Counted from the stretch's first letter, positions 53,291 through 61,639 are shown. The stretch: 64,000 nt of DNA from Palsa-504 sp963808315 (GCA_963808315.1 CAWEFK010000017.1:62001-126000), one strand, 5' to 3'. Numbers and translations are program-made. The notes: generated from the letters alone by a model not told the origin.

Positions 53291-53734
53291 GTGCCTGTCC
53301 GCTTTCAACTGGTCATCGACTGTGCTGATCCGGACCGGCTCGCCCGCTTCTGGGCCGCCGCGCTGGGCTATGAACTCGCGCCGGCCCCGGGTGGATTCGC
53401 TACCTGGAACGACTTCTACCGCGAGCTGGGGGTGCCCGAGGAGGAACTGGCCGACGGAGCGGACAGGATCAGCGACCCGGAGGGCCACGGGCCGGGCATC
53501 TGGTTCCATGTCGTCCCGGCTGCCAAGGCGGTCAAGAACCGGCTGCACCTCGACATCCACGCCAGTGGCGAGCGGACGGACCCGATCGAGACTCGCCGGA
53601 AGCGAGTCGACGCGGAGGCCAGCCGTCTGGCCGGCCTGGGCGCCACCATCACTGGTGCGCTGCCGGAGGAAGGGCTGGACCACTACGCGGTCGGGATGAA
53701 GGACCCGGAAGGCAACGAATTCGACATCAACTGA
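53291..53734 (+). CDS. VOC/glyoxalase-like protein
   Basis: A 147-residue vicinal-oxygen-chelate protein: VRFQLVIDCADPDRLARFWA at the N-terminus, PGIWFHVVP in the centre and MKDPEGNEFDIN at the end, matching the Glyoxalase_6 type common in actinomycetes. The GTG at 53291 follows GGGGAGGA. Reaction unknown; members include antibiotic-binding and dioxygenase-like proteins. Confidence 0.75.
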   Translation: MPVRFQLVIDCADPDRLARFWAAALGYELAPAPGGFATWNDFYRELGVPEEELADGADRISDPEGHGPGIWFHVVPAAKAVKNRLHLDIHASGERTDPIETRRKRVDAEASRLAGLGATITGALPEEGLDHYAVGMKDPEGNEFDIN

Positions 53735-53771
53735 CCGCAAGAGCCGAGGTTCGTCGTAGCGCAGAGCAAGG

Positions 53772-54935
53772 CTACCGCGGAGTCGCTTGGCTGGGATCTG
53801 GCCGGGGCTCACCGCGCCAAGCAGTGGCAAGACCGGAATTATCCGCCTTCCACTCGCCGGGTATACCGAGGCGCTCCCCGTCATCCGGCAGGCGGGCCTC
53901 CGCGCAGGCCCGCTCGATCTCATCGGCCGGGTATGAGGTGAGCTTGTCCTCGGTCAGCCTTCGGTGGAAATCGCCGACGATGCCGGCGATCGGCGTATAA
54001 CGCCCGACGATGGCATCGGCAGCGGCCGGAAGGCAGGCGGCCTCCTCGCGGCCGGCGTACTCGCTCGTGATCGGATCGTTACCCGCTGCCAGCCCCTGAG
54101 CGGCCTTAAGCCATGTGACCAGATGCGTCACCGTGTAGGAACGGTCATAGCTGCGGTGGCTAGCCAAGAAGCGGGCTTCGACTCCGGAAAGGTCGAACCG
54201 GGCGTACATGGCCAGGCCGAAATCCGTGAAGTAAAGGCGCTGGCCGTCAGTGAGAATGTTGTTGAAATGCGCATCGAAATGAAGCAGGCCACGGGAATTC
54301 ATGAAGGATGTCATGGCCTGAAGGTTCCGGTCCGCCATGATGCACGCGGACTCTGCCGCGTCACCGCCCCGAGAGATCTTCTCACCAAGCCACTCGTGCA
54401 AGGTCTGCGGGAAATATTCCATGAACACCACGACGCTTGCTGATGAGTGCGCCATCGCCAGGAGCCGCTCGCGGACCTCCCGGCAGCCTTCCCAGTACGC
54501 GACGGCCCGCTCCACGTCGGCGCGCTCGGCGCCCGGGGGGCCCTGCGCAGGCGGTCCAGGCAGAATCCGCCAGTGGTACATCAGGGGGAAGCCCAGGCAC
54601 TGGCGGGTGAGAACCCAGTTGGTCGTCATCACGTGCACGGCCAGTTCCCGCCAGGCACCGAACCCCGCTGAGCCCAGGCCATACTGGTAAAAGACAGGAA
54701 GCCGGAAAAGGTTCGCCGTTGACCTGAGGTTTTCCTGGCGCCGTTCCAGGTCGGAAAGCGCGATTTTCTTGACGAAGACCCGCGTGCCGTCGACGTCAAG
54801 CAAAAAGGTGGCGCCACCGATTCCTGATGCGAGCGGTACAGCCAGGTCGGCCAGCCTGCCGAGCTGGTCGTCAGTCAGCAACGCCAACTGCGCAGAGACC
54901 GCAGTGTACCCATCAAAGCGCGCAGCGTGTTCCAT
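53772..54935 (-). CDS. Protein-kinase-fold protein, atypical
   Basis: About 387 residues. The kinase-like core has the ATP-binding lysine in RVFVKKIALSDLE, catalytic-loop-like LLHFDAHFNNILTDG and the metal motif FTDFGLAMYARFDLSG. The catalytic loop reads HFDAHFNN, closer to aminoglycoside/homoserine-kinase-type folds than to Ser/Thr kinases. A C-terminal tail of about 120 residues is unassigned. ATG 54935 is favoured; an in-frame start at 54986 would add 17 residues. It may phosphorylate a small molecule such as an aminoglycoside, or a protein. It is alone on its strand. Confidence 0.6.
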   Translation of the reverse strand: MEHAARFDGYTAVSAQLALLTDDQLGRLADLAVPLASGIGGATFLLDVDGTRVFVKKIALSDLERRQENLRSTANLFRLPVFYQYGLGSAGFGAWRELAVHVMTTNWVLTRQCLGFPLMYHWRILPGPPAQGPPGAERADVERAVAYWEGCREVRERLLAMAHSSASVVVFMEYFPQTLHEWLGEKISRGGDAAESACIMADRNLQAMTSFMNSRGLLHFDAHFNNILTDGQRLYFTDFGLAMYARFDLSGVEARFLASHRSYDRSYTVTHLVTWLKAAQGLAAGNDPITSEYAGREEAACLPAAADAIVGRYTPIAGIVGDFHRRLTEDKLTSYPADEIERACAEARLPDDGERLGIPGEWKADNSGLATAWRGEPRPDPSQATPR

Positions 54936-55084
54936 GCAGGCTACCGTGGTCTCTCCTCTATGCTTCTGGGTCCCGTGGGTCAACACGACCGAGCCGGATG
55001 AATACCCAGCGAACCACCCTGACGTAGCCAGCGGAAATCATTATTCGTAGGCTGGCCGTCTCCGAAGGATCGCCTTGGAGTGAC

Positions 55085-56110
55085 GTGGTGAATTTCGTCG
55101 TACCCGATGACGTGGTGCTGGTGGTCGATGGCGGTCTGGCGACCGAGCTTGAGGCGCGGGGGAACGACTTGTCGGACTCGCTGTGGTCGGCACGGTTGCT
55201 GATGGACGCACCTGACCAGATCAGGGACGCGCACCTGGCGTTCTTCCGGGCGGGAGCCGTGATCGCGACGTCGGCGAGCTATCAGGCCTCGTTCGACGGG
55301 TTCGGGCGCCGGGGCCTTGACCGCCGTCAGGCGGCCGGGCTGTTGCGGCGCAGCGTCGAGTTGGCGCGGGCCGCGTGCGACCAGGTGGCCGGTGACGGGC
55401 GAGCGCGGTGGGTGGCGGCTTCGGTCGGGCCCTACGGTGCGGCGCTGGCTGACGGGTCTGAATACCGGGGGCGTTACGGGCTGAGCGTTACCGAACTGGC
55501 GGCGTGGCACCGGCCGCGGCTGGAGGTGCTGGCCGGGGCGGGCCCTGACGTGCTGGCCCTGGAGACGGTGCCCGACACCGACGAGGCGCAGGCGCTGATG
55601 GCCGCGGTAGCCGGGCTGGGGATCCCGGCCTGGCTGAGTTACACCATCGCCGGCGACCGCACCCGCGCCGGGCAGCCGCTGTCCGAGGCGTTCGCGATCG
55701 CCGCCGACGTGCCGGAAGTCGTGGCGGTGGGGGTCAACTGCTGCGCGCCGGCTGACGTGCTCGCGGCCATCGCAGTCGCCCGGGAGGTGACGGGCAAGCC
55801 GGTGATCGTGTACCCCAACAGCGGCGAGAGCTGGGACGCGCGGCGGCGCGCCTGGACGGGTCAGTCTCGGTACTCCGCTGGGCAACTGGAGCAGTGGATA
55901 GCGGCGGGCGCGAGGATTGCGGGCGGCTGCTGCCGGGTCCGGCCCGCAGCCATCGCGGAGATCGCCCGGGCCGCGGCGGAGGCCGGCCATGGGCGTGCTA
56001 GCGCTTTGAGAACCTGCCCGCCCACCACCAGGTCGGCACCGGCCAGGTCAGGTAGACCCGGTCTACGCGGCCGATCTCCAGCAGCCCGGGCCCGTCCAGG
56101 ACGTCGTTGA
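55085..56110 (+). CDS. mmuM: Homocysteine S-methyltransferase
   Basis: MmuM-type zinc enzyme methylating homocysteine from S-methylmethionine. It begins VVLVVDGGLATELEARGNDL. Zinc ligands are the cysteine of VAVGVNCCAP and the pair in IAGGCCRVRP. The family normally stops soon after that motif, but this frame continues for about 38 codons (ALRTCPPTTRSAPARSGRPG..) antisense to a gene remnant. The native stop may therefore have been lost in a rearrangement. The start is one of tandem GTG codons at 55085 and 55088. Confidence 0.84.
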   Translation: MVNFVVPDDVVLVVDGGLATELEARGNDLSDSLWSARLLMDAPDQIRDAHLAFFRAGAVIATSASYQASFDGFGRRGLDRRQAAGLLRRSVELARAACDQVAGDGRARWVAASVGPYGAALADGSEYRGRYGLSVTELAAWHRPRLEVLAGAGPDVLALETVPDTDEAQALMAAVAGLGIPAWLSYTIAGDRTRAGQPLSEAFAIAADVPEVVAVGVNCCAPADVLAAIAVAREVTGKPVIVYPNSGESWDARRRAWTGQSRYSAGQLEQWIAAGARIAGGCCRVRPAAIAEIARAAAEAGHGRASALRTCPPTTRSAPARSGRPGLRGRSPAARARPGRR

Positions 56111-56125
56111 CCGTGACCGCATTTG
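55993..56125 (-). pseudogene. Remnant of a small conserved actinobacterial gene
   Basis: In one minus-strand frame the sequence reads NAVTVNDVLDGPGLLEIGRV then DRVYLTWPVP; the neighbouring frame continues with DLVVGGQVLKAL. Together these resemble the start of a protein family with a VNDVLDGHxxLEIxCLDRxYL pattern, as I recall it, broken by a frame change. Nothing of the rest remains. It overlaps the odd C-terminal tail of the homocysteine methyltransferase on the other strand. Confidence 0.4.
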
Positions 56126-56551
56126 CCCCGCACCGGACGTGACGTCATGACGACCCTCCGCAACCCATTTCTGATTGCAGGCCGGCCCCGCCAGCACCGG
56201 CTCGTCCACGGAACCGTCCACCTCGGCGGTTCGAGGCGGAGCCTTTCTGGTGCCGTGTCAGGTACCGTTCGCCCCGCTTCTCACAGCTTCGTCCGGGCAG
56301 AACCCCCGAACCTGACCCACATCGAAGGACCATAGGTGTTGCTCGGGCAACCGCGATGGACCATCGGTGTGGCTTCAGAGCGGGAGCGCCTGGGACGGGT
56401 GTGCCAGGCGAGGCGGGGTGGTGTTCGTGGGATGCCGATCCTTCGCCGGACGTGACTGTGCCGCACCGCGGTGACCGGGCGAACGCTCGCTGCCGGGGCA
56501 CTAGCCGATGCTGACATGCCCGGCCGCTCGGCCCGCTGGCCTGGGCAGCGG
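56111..56551. other. Intergenic region with remnant and direct repeats
   Basis: 441 bp between convergent genes. It contains the 5' edge of the remnant at 55993-56125 and a pair of direct repeats at 56327-56374. No intact gene is evident. The mixed composition suggests debris from past insertions or deletions. Confidence 0.45.
56327..56374. repeat. Pair of 17-bp direct repeats
   Basis: GGACCATAGGTGTTGCT (56327-56343) recurs as GGACCATCGGTGTGGCT (56358-56374), 15 of 17 bases alike with a 31-bp period. They lie in non-coding DNA between convergent genes. Iterons, an operator pair or a chance duplication are all possible. Confidence 0.4.
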
Positions 56552-57295
56552 TCAGGGCGGCGGCACACCGTAGCTGTCGTGGTGGCGTAGCCAGCTCAGC
56601 AGCGGGCCGTCGCTGCGCCCGGGTGGCCGCTCCCAGTCTTCCTGCCGGCCGCGGGCGGTCAGGTCGAGCCACTGGTAGGTGCTGTTGACCATGTCGGTGC
56701 CCCGCGCATAGCTGGAGTAGGTGTGGAAGATGCGGTCGCCGCGGCGCAGGAAGGCGCTGAGGCCGTGCATCTCGCCGGTCCACCCCTGCCAGTCCGGCCC
56801 GAGCTCGTCAAGGTCCCGGTAGTTGTACTGGACCGGGGTCACAGCCGGGTCAAGGGTGACGTGGAAGTCGTAATTGAAATCGCTGCCGTCAGAGGAGTAC
56901 CAGGGCACGGTCCAGCCCATCCGCCGCCGGAACGCCTCGATCCTGGGCAGCGGCGCCCGGCTGACCATGGCCAGCGTGGTGTCCCGGGCGTGCAGGTGGG
57001 CAAGGTGGCCGATGCCGTCGGCCAGGAACGAGCAGGACTCGCACCCCTCATCCCAGTCCGGGTCGAACATGAAGTGGTAGACCAGCAGCTGGCCACGGCC
57101 CTCGAACAGGTCGGGCAGGCTGGCCTGGCGGTCCGGTCCCCGGAAGATATATTCCTTGTCAATCTCGACCATCGGCAACTTGCGCCGCTCGGTGTTCAGC
57201 GCGTCTCGCTGACGGGTGAACTCCCTCTCCCGCGCCAGCAGCTCCCTGCGGGCGGCCAGCCACTCATCTCGTGAAACAACCCGCGGATCATCCAT
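56552..57295 (-). CDS. DUF899 thioredoxin-fold protein
   Basis: About 247 residues. Family motifs are SRDEWLAARRELLAREREFT, YIFRGPDRQASLPDLFEGRG, YHFMFDPDWDEGCESCSFLA and a C-terminal HTYSSYARGTDM. The CESC motif sits where thioredoxin-like folds have their redox pair. Function is unknown; members are thought to act on small molecules or redox stress. The ATG at 57295 follows AGAGAGG; ATG 57319 would add eight residues. Confidence 0.78.
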   Translation of the reverse strand: MDDPRVVSRDEWLAARRELLAREREFTRQRDALNTERRKLPMVEIDKEYIFRGPDRQASLPDLFEGRGQLLVYHFMFDPDWDEGCESCSFLADGIGHLAHLHARDTTLAMVSRAPLPRIEAFRRRMGWTVPWYSSDGSDFNYDFHVTLDPAVTPVQYNYRDLDELGPDWQGWTGEMHGLSAFLRRGDRIFHTYSSYARGTDMVNSTYQWLDLTARGRQEDWERPPGRSDGPLLSWLRHHDSYGVPPP

Positions 57296-57510
57296 CTCGG
57301 CCTCTCTTACACTCGCCATGATGCCTGGTGCGCTGGCCTGGCCGGCTAGCGCGCGACCGCCGCGAACGTCGAAGGGCCTTCCGTTCGTTCTTCGCCGTGT
57401 CACTCTCACGACGAGCGGGCGCATCCCAGCTGGACATCTCCGGGTCAGCGGGACGAAATTTCTCGGGCCGCCGCGGCCGGCGGCATGATGGTCGCAATCG
57501 AAGGAGGGCC

Positions 57511-57849
57511 ATGAAGTACATGCTGATGATCTGCGATGACGAATCGGTAATCCTGAGTCCCGCCGAGGTGCACGCCCTGCCGCAGATCCAGGCCTGGGAT
57601 GCGGAAGTGGACGCCCGGGGGATCCGGCGCGGCGGCGCGCGACTGCGGCCAAGCAGCGATGCCACCACCGTCCGCGTCCGCGACGGCGAGATGCTGATGT
57701 CCGATGGCCCGTTCGCCGAGACCAAAGAACAAGTGGGCGGCTTCGACATCATCGAGTGCGCGAGCCTCGATGAGGCGGTTGAGATCGCCGGCCGGCATCC
57801 GGGCGCCGCCAGCGGGGCAATCGAGATCAGGCCGTTGTGGCAGGAGTGA
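57511..57849 (+). CDS. YCII-related (DGPF-domain) protein
   Basis: A 112-residue protein with the ferredoxin-like YCII/DGPF fold: MKYMLMICDDESV, MSDGPFAETKEQVGGFDI and AVEIAGRHPGA. AAGGAGG lies 3 nt before the ATG. Such proteins commonly neighbour ECF sigma factors of the SigJ/ECF41 type, but none is adjacent here. Its reaction is unknown. Confidence 0.82.
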   Translation: MKYMLMICDDESVILSPAEVHALPQIQAWDAEVDARGIRRGGARLRPSSDATTVRVRDGEMLMSDGPFAETKEQVGGFDIIECASLDEAVEIAGRHPGAASGAIEIRPLWQE

Positions 57850-57887
57850 AAGCGAGGCCATGACACAGGTCACCCGCTTAGTGCGGG

Positions 57888-58859
57888 TCAGTACCAGGAC
57901 GGGCCGTGGTTGGTGTAGGGCTTTTCCAGGGCGGTGGCCTCGTCGCCGGTCAGTTTCAGCTCAAGCGCGGCGACGGCTTCGGGTAGGTGATGCGGTTTGG
58001 TCGCGCCGACGATCGGCGCGCAGACGGCCGGGTGGCGCAGCACCCAGGCGAGAGCGACCTGGGCCATGGTGACGCCGCGGGAGGTGGCGAGTTCGGCCAC
58101 GGCGTTGACGACGGGCTCGTCCAGGGGTGAGTCGAAGGCCTGCACGACGTGGTCGACGCTGGACCGGGTGGACTGCTCGCCCCAGGGACGGGCCAGGCGG
58201 CCCTTGCCTTGCGGGGAGTAGGGCACCAAGCCGACGCCGGTGTCGACGCACATGGCCATCAGTTCGGGCTCGTCTTGGCGGCGCAGCAGGTTGTACTGGT
58301 TCTGCATGGATACGAACCGGGTCCAGCCGCCGAGATCGGCAGCGTGCTGCAGCTTGGCGAACTGCCACGCGTACATCGACGACGCACCGATATAGCGGAC
58401 CTTGCCGGCCTTGACGACGTCGTGCAGGGCCTCCATCGTCTCCGCGGCCGGGGTTTCCTGATCGAACCGGTGGATCTGGTACAGGTCGACATAGTCGGTG
58501 CCGAGCCGGGTCAGGGAGGCCTCGATCTGCTCCATGATGGCTGTGCGCGACAGACCGGATCCGCCGGGACCTTCGTGCATCTTGCCGAATACCTTGGTGG
58601 CCAGCACGATGTCCTCCCGGCGCGAGTATCGCCTGATCGCGCGCCCGACGACCTCCTCCGAGGTGCCGGCCTGATAGCTGTTCGCGGTGTCCCAGAAGGT
58701 GATGCCGAGCTCGATGGCCTGCTGGAAGAATGGCTGGGCCTCGTCGTCGGCCAGGGCCCACCGGTGGGCTCCTCCGGTCGTGGGGTCACCGTAGCTCATG
58801 CAGCCCAGCGCGAGCCGGCTGATCTTCAGTCCGGTGTCACCGAGCCGGGTGTACTCCAT
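57888..58859 (-). CDS. Aldo/keto reductase
   Basis: A 323-residue NADPH-dependent (alpha/beta)8-barrel reductase. It has MEYTRLGDTGLKISRLALGC, the catalytic aspartate and tyrosine in WDTANSYQAGTSEE, lysine in VLATKVFGK and histidine in YQIHRFD. The C-terminal cofactor segment contains CAPIVGATKPHHL. The ATG at 58859 follows GGAGAG. The same frame stays open upstream through a luciferase-like remnant. The substrate is a carbonyl compound, not identifiable. Confidence 0.88.
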   Translation of the reverse strand: MEYTRLGDTGLKISRLALGCMSYGDPTTGGAHRWALADDEAQPFFQQAIELGITFWDTANSYQAGTSEEVVGRAIRRYSRREDIVLATKVFGKMHEGPGGSGLSRTAIMEQIEASLTRLGTDYVDLYQIHRFDQETPAAETMEALHDVVKAGKVRYIGASSMYAWQFAKLQHAADLGGWTRFVSMQNQYNLLRRQDEPELMAMCVDTGVGLVPYSPQGKGRLARPWGEQSTRSSVDHVVQAFDSPLDEPVVNAVAELATSRGVTMAQVALAWVLRHPAVCAPIVGATKPHHLPEAVAALELKLTGDEATALEKPYTNHGPSWY

Positions 58860-58998
58860 CTCGTTCTCTCCTTTGCGTGCGCGGGCGGGCGGATCTCGAC
58901 ACGATTGTCCACGCCATCGAGCGTACGGCGGGCTGGGCGGGTGGAGGTGGAGCTTATTTCCCCTCCCCGGTAAACGCCACCTGCCGCGCTCGAAAACT

Positions 58999-59339
58999 GA
59001 GCTTGCCGCACGACACACGGCAGCTCCGCCCATACCAAGTCCGACGTCCAATCGCCCACCGCTGATCGCGTCAAGCGTCGTGACGAGCCGCGCCATCGCT
59101 GGGGGCGGATGGAGCACGAAGTTGGAGACAAGCGGCCCGAGCCTGCATCTGGTGGTTCGACCCGCCATGGCGGTAAGCACGGTCCAGCCGTCAAACCACA
59201 GAGAATCCGGGAGCCACGGGTTGGCGAGGTGGTCGGCGACCCAGACTGAGTCTGCGCCCGCTTCGTCAAAGCGTCCGGCCCAATCCAGCAACTCAGCCAT
59301 GGGGCGTTCTTGTTGGAGGAAGACGCCGAACGATCGCAT
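58999..59339 (-). pseudogene. N-terminal fragment of a luciferase-like (LLM) flavin monooxygenase
   Basis: ATG 59339 begins MRSFGVFLQQERPMAELLDW, and the frame runs to LDAISGGRLDVGLGMGGA, the first third of an F420/FMN-dependent luciferase-family enzyme. After GMGGA homology ends and low-complexity sequence follows. There is no stop before the aldo/keto reductase, so the frame reads through into it. The catalytic barrel is incomplete, so it is almost certainly a deletion remnant. Confidence 0.65.
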
Positions 59340-59532
59340 CGCTGGAACGTATCCTCCTTCGAACTTGTGTCTCTATGCCCGTGTCAAGCGGCGGCGAAGC
59401 GATCGCTATCACGACCTATACCCCGATTTTCAACAGCAGCCCCAAGCTGCCCAAGCCGCGCTTAATCGTGCTTGTTCCGAGTGCGGCGAATGAACGGTGC
59501 GCTCGGCGAGGCCGCCTCCTGATGACGACGGG

Positions 59533-60048
59533 CTATCCGCAGCAGACGCCGGAGGAGGCGGGTTCGTCCCCGCTGGCGGTCTGCGGGCCGCCGCAGCACT
59601 GGGTGGCCTGTCCGGCGGGGGCGTCGAGTTCGGCTTGGACGGCGCCGGAGCGCCGCTCGTCGTCTGGCCCCCAGAAGGTGGCGCTGTCTTCCAGCACGGT
59701 GTAGATCTCCCACCGCTCGCCGCCCGGCGTGCCGGTGACCCAGAACTTGTCCTGCCGCGCGTAGCAGCAGGTGGTGTCCCGCTCGTCGACCGCGGCCAGG
59801 CAGGCCCGGGCGAGCCGGGCCTGCTCGGCGTCGACCGTGTCCGCGTCGGCGACTTCCACGCCGAGGTGGTTCAGCGTGCCGCCCTGGCCGGAGTTTTCCA
59901 GCAGGACCAGCTTGAGCGGCGGCTCGGTGATGGCGAAGTTGGCGTAGCCAGGCCTGCGCTTGGCGGGCTCGGTGCCGAACAGGGCGGTGTAGAAGCTGAC
60001 GGCCTCGTCGATGTTGTTGACGTTCAGCGCGAGCTGCACCCGGGACAT
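59533..60048 (-). CDS. arsI: ArsI-type C-As lyase (CadI-like VOC protein)
   Basis: About 171 residues of the ArsI/CadI dioxygenase group, which cleaves the carbon-arsenic bond of trivalent methyl- or aryl-arsenicals with Fe(II) and oxygen. It opens MSRVQLALNVNNIDEAVSFY (metal ligand Gln). The next ligand is in GTLNHLGVEV (His) and the third in GERWEIYTVLED (Glu). The vicinal cysteines binding arsenic are in DTTCCYARQ. Extra cysteine pairs (QCCGG, GVCCG) lie at the C-terminus. ATG 60048 follows GGAGG. It is divergent from arsR. Confidence 0.87.
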   Translation of the reverse strand: MSRVQLALNVNNIDEAVSFYTALFGTEPAKRRPGYANFAITEPPLKLVLLENSGQGGTLNHLGVEVADADTVDAEQARLARACLAAVDERDTTCCYARQDKFWVTGTPGGERWEIYTVLEDSATFWGPDDERRSGAVQAELDAPAGQATQCCGGPQTASGDEPASSGVCCG

Positions 60049-60112
60049 GGCGACCTCCGTTAGATATTGACGTTTGTCTATGTCTTGTCCTAAGCCGAGC
60101 TTGCTATAGGAC

Positions 60113-60128
60113 ATTGATATCTGTCAAT
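60113..60128. promoter_or_regulatory. ArsR operator candidate between arsI and arsR
   Basis: ATTGA-TATCTG-TCAAT is an inverted repeat 8 bp before the arsR start. A related element around 60064-60081 (ATATTGACGTTTGTCTAT) lies near the arsI start. AT-rich ATTGA/TCAAT dyads are typical ArsR/SmtB sites. One protein could control both genes. Confidence 0.55.
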
Positions 60129-60136
60129 ATAGATGA

Positions 60137-60496
60137 GTGTCGATTTCCCTGCCGGTAATCAGCCCGGCCGAGACGGTGGCCTGCTGCGCCCCGTTGACCG
60201 CGCAGCCGCTGAGCATGGAGCAGGCGGAACAGGTGGCACCGCTGCTGAAGGCGCTGGCCGACCCGGCCCGGCTACGGCTGATGTCGCTCGTCGCCTCGCA
60301 TGAGGGCGGGGAGGCGTGCATCTGCGACCTGACCGAGGCGTTCGACCTGTCCCAGCCGACGATCAGCCATCCTATGAAGGTGCTGCACGACGCCGGGCTG
60401 GTGGACCGGGACAAGCGCGGCGTGTGGGTGTACTACCGGGTCCGCCCGCAGGCGCTGGCCAGCCTGGCCGCCCTGATCGGATGCCCCGTTCCGTAG
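60137..60496 (+). CDS. arsR: ArsR/SmtB-family arsenic-responsive repressor
   Basis: A 119-residue winged-helix repressor with LLKALADPARLRLMSLV, the metalloid-binding EACICDLTEAF at the edge of the DNA-binding helix, and LSQPTISHPMKVLHDAGLV. An additional ACC pair near residue 16 may be a further thiol ligand. The recognition helix ends SHPMKVL where SHHLKVL is usual, a conspicuous proline. GTG 60137 lies 8 bp after the operator. It is divergent from arsI. Confidence 0.87.
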   Translation: MSISLPVISPAETVACCAPLTAQPLSMEQAEQVAPLLKALADPARLRLMSLVASHEGGEACICDLTEAFDLSQPTISHPMKVLHDAGLVDRDKRGVWVYYRVRPQALASLAALIGCPVP

Positions 60497-60539
60497 CCTC
60501 GCCGCGTAGATCACTGTAACCGGGCTTCCCTTCGCTCCT

Positions 60540-60568
60540 TTCATCGTCTATCGTCGATTAACGATGAA
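60540..60568. promoter_or_regulatory. Operator candidate spanning the second arsR start codon
   Basis: TTCATCGT (60540-60547) and ACGATGAA (60561-60568) form a perfect 8-bp inverted repeat with a 13-bp spacer. The ATG at 60564 lies inside the right arm. Binding by its own product would block expression of this regulator and of arsM downstream. Confidence 0.55.
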
Positions 60569-60893
60569 TGATGTGCAGCCGCTGGACCGGCAGACCGCGG
60601 AGATGTACGCGGCCTGGTTCCGGGCCCTAGCCGATGGCACCCGGGTGCAGATCGTCTCGCTGCTGGCCCGGGCCGGACGGCCGCTGACCGTCAGGGAGAT
60701 CGTCGCGGCGGTGCCGGTGGGCCAGTCGACGGTGTCGGAGCACCTGCGGCAGCTGGCCGCAGTCCGGTTCGTGCTGGCCGAGGACCGCGGGACGTCCCGG
60801 CTGTACCGGATCAACGACGCCTGCGTGACCTGCTTCCCCACCGCCGCTGACCTGGTGATGGGCAAGCCCTCACCCGTCCCGCTCGGAGGATGA
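60564..60893 (+). CDS. Second ArsR-family regulator
   Basis: A 109-residue winged-helix protein (WFRALADGTRVQIVSLLARA, VPVGQSTVSEHLRQLAAVRF). It lacks the CxC in the DNA-binding helix and instead has a C-terminal pair in DACVTCFPTAADL, a different thiol site seen in some arsenic or other metal sensors. Its stop overlaps ATGACC just before the arsM start, so arsM is translationally coupled. It probably senses a different arsenical from the first ArsR (inference). Confidence 0.8.
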   Translation: MNDVQPLDRQTAEMYAAWFRALADGTRVQIVSLLARAGRPLTVREIVAAVPVGQSTVSEHLRQLAAVRFVLAEDRGTSRLYRINDACVTCFPTAADLVMGKPSPVPLGG

Positions 60894-60895
60894 CC

Positions 60896-61639
60896 ATGGT
60901 TTCAGCTGATCGTGACGAGATCCGGGCGGCGGTCGCTGCCCGGCTACGCCGGCCTGGCCCGGGCCGTGCAGGCGGCCCATACGGTCACCGATGGCGACCC
61001 CAAGCCGGCCCGGACGCAGGCTGCTGCGCTCCCGGGTACCCCGATACCGCCGACCTGCCCGAGGCCGCGGTGCGGGCCAGCCTGGGCTGCGGCAACCCGG
61101 TCGCGGTGGCGGACCTGCGGCCAGGTGAGACAGTGCTGGACCTGGGCTCCGGCGGCGGTATCGACGTGCTGCTGTCCGGCCGCCGGGTCGGCCCGGAAGG
61201 CAAAGCGTACGGCGTGGACATGACCGCGGAGATGCTGGACCTGGCCCGGGCCAACGCCCGCGCCGCCGGGGCGCAGAACGTGGAGTTCCTGCAGGGCCGG
61301 ATCGAGGCGATCCCGCTCCCGGACAGTTCCGTGGACGTGATCATCTCCAACTGCGTGATCAACCTGTCCACCGACCGGCCCGCCGTCTTCGCCGAGAGCT
61401 TCCGCGTGCTGCGGCCCGGCGGCCGCCTGGGCATCACCGACATTCTCGCCGAGGACCATCTCACCCCGGCCGAGCGGCTCGAGCGCGGCGCTCAGGCCGG
61501 CTGCATCGCGGGGGCGCCATCCTTCACCGAGTACCGCGACGGGCTGACCCAGGCCGGGTACACCGGCATCACCATCACCCCAGCCCAGCAGGCCGGGGAC
61601 GGCGTGCACTCGGCGATCATCCGCGCGGTCAGGCCGTGA
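60896..61639 (+). CDS. arsM: Arsenite S-adenosylmethionine methyltransferase
   Basis: About 247 residues. The methyltransferase core has LDLGSGGGIDVLLSGRRVG then VDMTAEML, and arsenic-binding cysteines in ASLGCGNPV, SNCVINLS and QAGCIAGA. It converts As(III) to methylated species. The ATG at 60896 has GGAGG 6 nt upstream. Residues about 17-45 (LRRPGPGRAGGPYGHRWRP..) look wrong, while the next frame there reads YAGLARAVQAAHTVTDGDP, the expected ArsM N-terminus. A pair of compensating indels is likely, sequencing-derived or real. Confidence 0.85.
   Translation: MVSADRDEIRAAVAARLRRPGPGRAGGPYGHRWRPQAGPDAGCCAPGYPDTADLPEAAVRASLGCGNPVAVADLRPGETVLDLGSGGGIDVLLSGRRVGPEGKAYGVDMTAEMLDLARANARAAGAQNVEFLQGRIEAIPLPDSSVDVIISNCVINLSTDRPAVFAESFRVLRPGGRLGITDILAEDHLTPAERLERGAQAGCIAGAPSFTEYRDGLTQAGYTGITITPAQQAGDGVHSAIIRAVRP

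Noticed and set aside
59375..59493. Plus-strand frame ending FQQQPQAAQAALNRACSECGE as a transposase tail
   Set aside because: No catalytic motif, inverted repeat or start was found, so it cannot be supported as a mobile-element remnant.
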